Shown here: piece after piece, positions 59,881 through 62,000 of the stretch | Position numbering within the stretch: the stretch's first letter is position 1 | Layout of the letters: the number at the start of each line of letters is the position of its first letter | The notes under the pieces: generated by a model | What the model saw: only the letters and a program-made list of their open reading frames with translations | Database searches by the model: none | What the model was told of the DNA's origin: nothing | Origin: Adiantum capillus-veneris | Lineage: Eukaryota > Streptophyta > Polypodiopsida > Polypodiales > Pteridaceae | DNA length: 62,000 nucleotides | Direction of reading: 5' to 3' | NCBI GenBank assembly: GCA_014529385.2 | Contig: CM043944.1 | Location: 67,393,895 to 67,455,894, forward strand | Program-made: the position numbers and the translations under genes

Positions 59881-62000
59881 ACAGTAGAAAGATGGTTCTC
59901 ATCAAAAGTTTTGATTGACTTCCACATGTCAAAGTCAAAAACCAATGAATCTCATAGTGTTCAAGAAATTTCATGTGACCAATCTTACACATGTATATCA
60001 AGATTATGAGGCGGTCCGGGGTGGGAAACAAGAAGAGTGGCCTCTAGACACCCTTCATGGCTCCTGTTCTACATAATGAAGCTAGGGCACAACACCAACA
60101 CAAACAAGCAAAAATACCTATCCAAACCCAACTTGGAAAGGGAACCACCTCGTTACGGATGCAAACTAGGACACAAGAGGGTGTCATCCACACCTAAGGG
60201 AAACACGCAAAACACACACAAACAAGCAATACTTTTCTATAGAAGGAGGGGAAAAGGAGACATTGAAAGAATGGAGAGAGATGGAGAGTGAGGTTGCTCA
60301 AAAAATTGTTTGCAATTTGAGAGGTGAACGCACACCTTGCTACACTGTCAAAGAGCCTGCATGGAGACTACACCAACACGTGCTCAACACTTTGCCAACA
60401 CACACATCGTCTTAGGTTGCGGGAGACCTCTCACCACTCAAAACTCTTATAATGAACTAGTATTAGGCAATGAAATGCACCCAAAACACTTAATCTCACA
60501 AGCTCAAATGAGAAATTGCGGCATACACATCACCTCAAATCTTTGATTGGCGTCGCACAACCGGATGCAATATGAATTGGAGAGAAAATCATGCCTTTGG
60601 AACACCAAGACCTCAAACTAATTGATGGTTGTAAGAATAGGTACAATGGTGGCTTGAAATGTGAAACTCTCACACTCTCTCACTTGAAAAATGTAGCATC
60701 AATGATATAGTGCACTAAAGTGTAAATCTCACACGATAGTGTCTACAACCAAGTCTCTCCTCACGCCTCTAATTCTAGAATGTTGTGTATGTCTATTTAC
60801 AATGAAGGGAAGGGGTCTGTTTATAGGTTGGAGATCACTTATTTAGATTATGGCTAATCTAAATTACAAGGTACTAAGTTGAGCTTACATTTTTGTATTT
60901 TCAAAATGGAGTGGATCTATCTCATCTCCTTGAGTCACATACATGTGGGCTCACGAGAGAGAGAATTATTGATGATGGTGAATGAAAAAGGAGAGGAAAA
61001 AAAGAAAGAAAGAGAGTTCTACAACTACGTATTCTTACTTACTTGAGGTGAGGTGCTTTTGTCATTAGGGTTAGTGTTAGTAGGTTAGTGATTATGATCA
61101 CAATGAGGTGCACACAAGGTGCATGAAAATGGTAAAATTCCCTAATAAGGCATTGAAATTAGGGGGATAGATGGAATCAGAGAGGAAGTTCACCTAGTGC
61201 CACCGGTGGATGAAGGGTCAATGTGAGAGACTCGCGGCTGATGGTGACATTGCGTCGATTTGAAGACTTCAAGGTCCTCTTGCTGAAAATCCTTCAGTTA
61301 CAGAGATAAATCATATCCAATTTTCTATTTTTTTGTAATTTGCATGATGGTGAAGAGGAAATGTGAATATGGGAGTAGGTAAGATGTATATGAGAGTATA
61401 TGTGTATATCATGGAAGCTATGGTGAAGAGAGGGAATGAGGATGGTGAAGAAGGTGAGAAGAGTCATGGAATGTGCACGTTTGAGTGTGGGAAGGAGAGG
61501 GATGAGTGTGTACGAGTGAGTAGGTGTGTGAAAGGGTGAGAGAAAAAAGGACTTTTGAGTGCATGAGGTGGCAGTTTTGAAATCGGCCATAAAATTCATG
61601 TAAAATCACCCTTGACTCCAAACTTTCTAAAAAATTTAAAAAAAATACTTCAGCTCATGAGCTACATTTTCTCTTTTGTACATATCCTTAGATTTGCATC
61701 AAAAGAGGGTGCCAAAATTCGAGCAAAAAGCTGTCCCTGCCGCACCTGATAAGGCGTGAAGTGGGCCACTATTTGATTCTTTTTCCTTTGTAGCTTCCAA
61801 GTGAGGCTCACAATACATCAACCATGAACTAATATTTCCAAGGAGCTTGCACACATGTATGGTATAGGATAAGTATCAAATATGGTATATACTTGTGGGA
61901 CAAGAAGATAGGTTGGCTAGTCATGAAAAAACGGACACATGGGATGCATGGTGGCAAAAAATATATATGTGAAAAAATAAAAGGAGGAAATCATGAGGGA
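59881..62000. other. unassigned right end
   Basis: No gene or element end recognised on either strand. Short frames such as 60037-60291 look like chance. GA/GT-rich patches lie near 60960-61010 and 61380-61540. Confidence 0.4.

Overview
This is plant nuclear DNA from a repeat-rich, probably large genome. The signs are GT-AG introns in the two gene-like loci at the left edge, LTR retrotransposons primed by plant initiator-Met and Asp tRNAs, terminal-inverted-repeat (TIR) elements and long GA/CA/CT microsatellites. I cannot name the species. A seedless vascular plant or gymnosperm is only a guess. I saw no rRNA, tRNA, CRISPR array or bacterial-type operon.

Left edge (1-3465): a + strand gene-like locus with an acidic N-terminus and an FCP1/NIF-type HAD phosphatase domain carrying one frameshift. 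It faces a convergent, unrecognised, probably plastid-targeted two-exon gene on the - strand.

3466-11591: a - strand Ty3-type retrotransposon (element A). It has one intact LTR, a tRNA-Asp primer site, a long leader with a repeated 12-bp palindrome, Gag with three zinc knuckles, a protease with a DSG motif, and an RT cut off before its catalytic box.

11592-30809: an RT/RNase H scrap, then a degenerate + strand Ty3-type element (element B, LTRs of about 630 bp) with Gag, protease, RT, RNase H and integrase remnants. A 10.9-kb - strand LTR element (element C, 18735-29611, target duplication CACGT) sits in its 3' end. Element C has a tRNA-Asp primer site, a large Gag-like region and a protease-like relic without the catalytic motif, and I find no RT, RNase H or integrase. 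It shares zinc-finger and Tyr/Gly-repeat features with element A, so it looks like a non-autonomous relative. Its 3' part carries six conserved hairpins.

32652-51002: a very large + strand Ty3-type element (element D, LTRs about 1.6 kb). It is split inside pol by a Ty1/copia element (element E, 37740-43281, duplication TATAC). A 152-bp tandem array lies between its integrase and its 3' LTR.

51003-62000: the 3' edge of another copia-like element is interrupted by a 4.95-kb LTR element (element F, LTRs 157/168 bp, duplication CTCAT) with no retrotransposon proteins. Two copies of a 288-bp TIR element with 4-bp duplications, a Gag zinc-finger scrap at 58.4 kb, and otherwise unassigned repeats complete the window.

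No transposon here looks autonomous now: every coding region carries stops, frameshifts or catalytic-site changes. The best candidates for undescribed biology are element C, the Y-x-D-x-x-G-x-x-Y repeat shared by the Gags of A and C, the hairpin array, the palindrome array, element F and the 4-bp-TSD TIR family.
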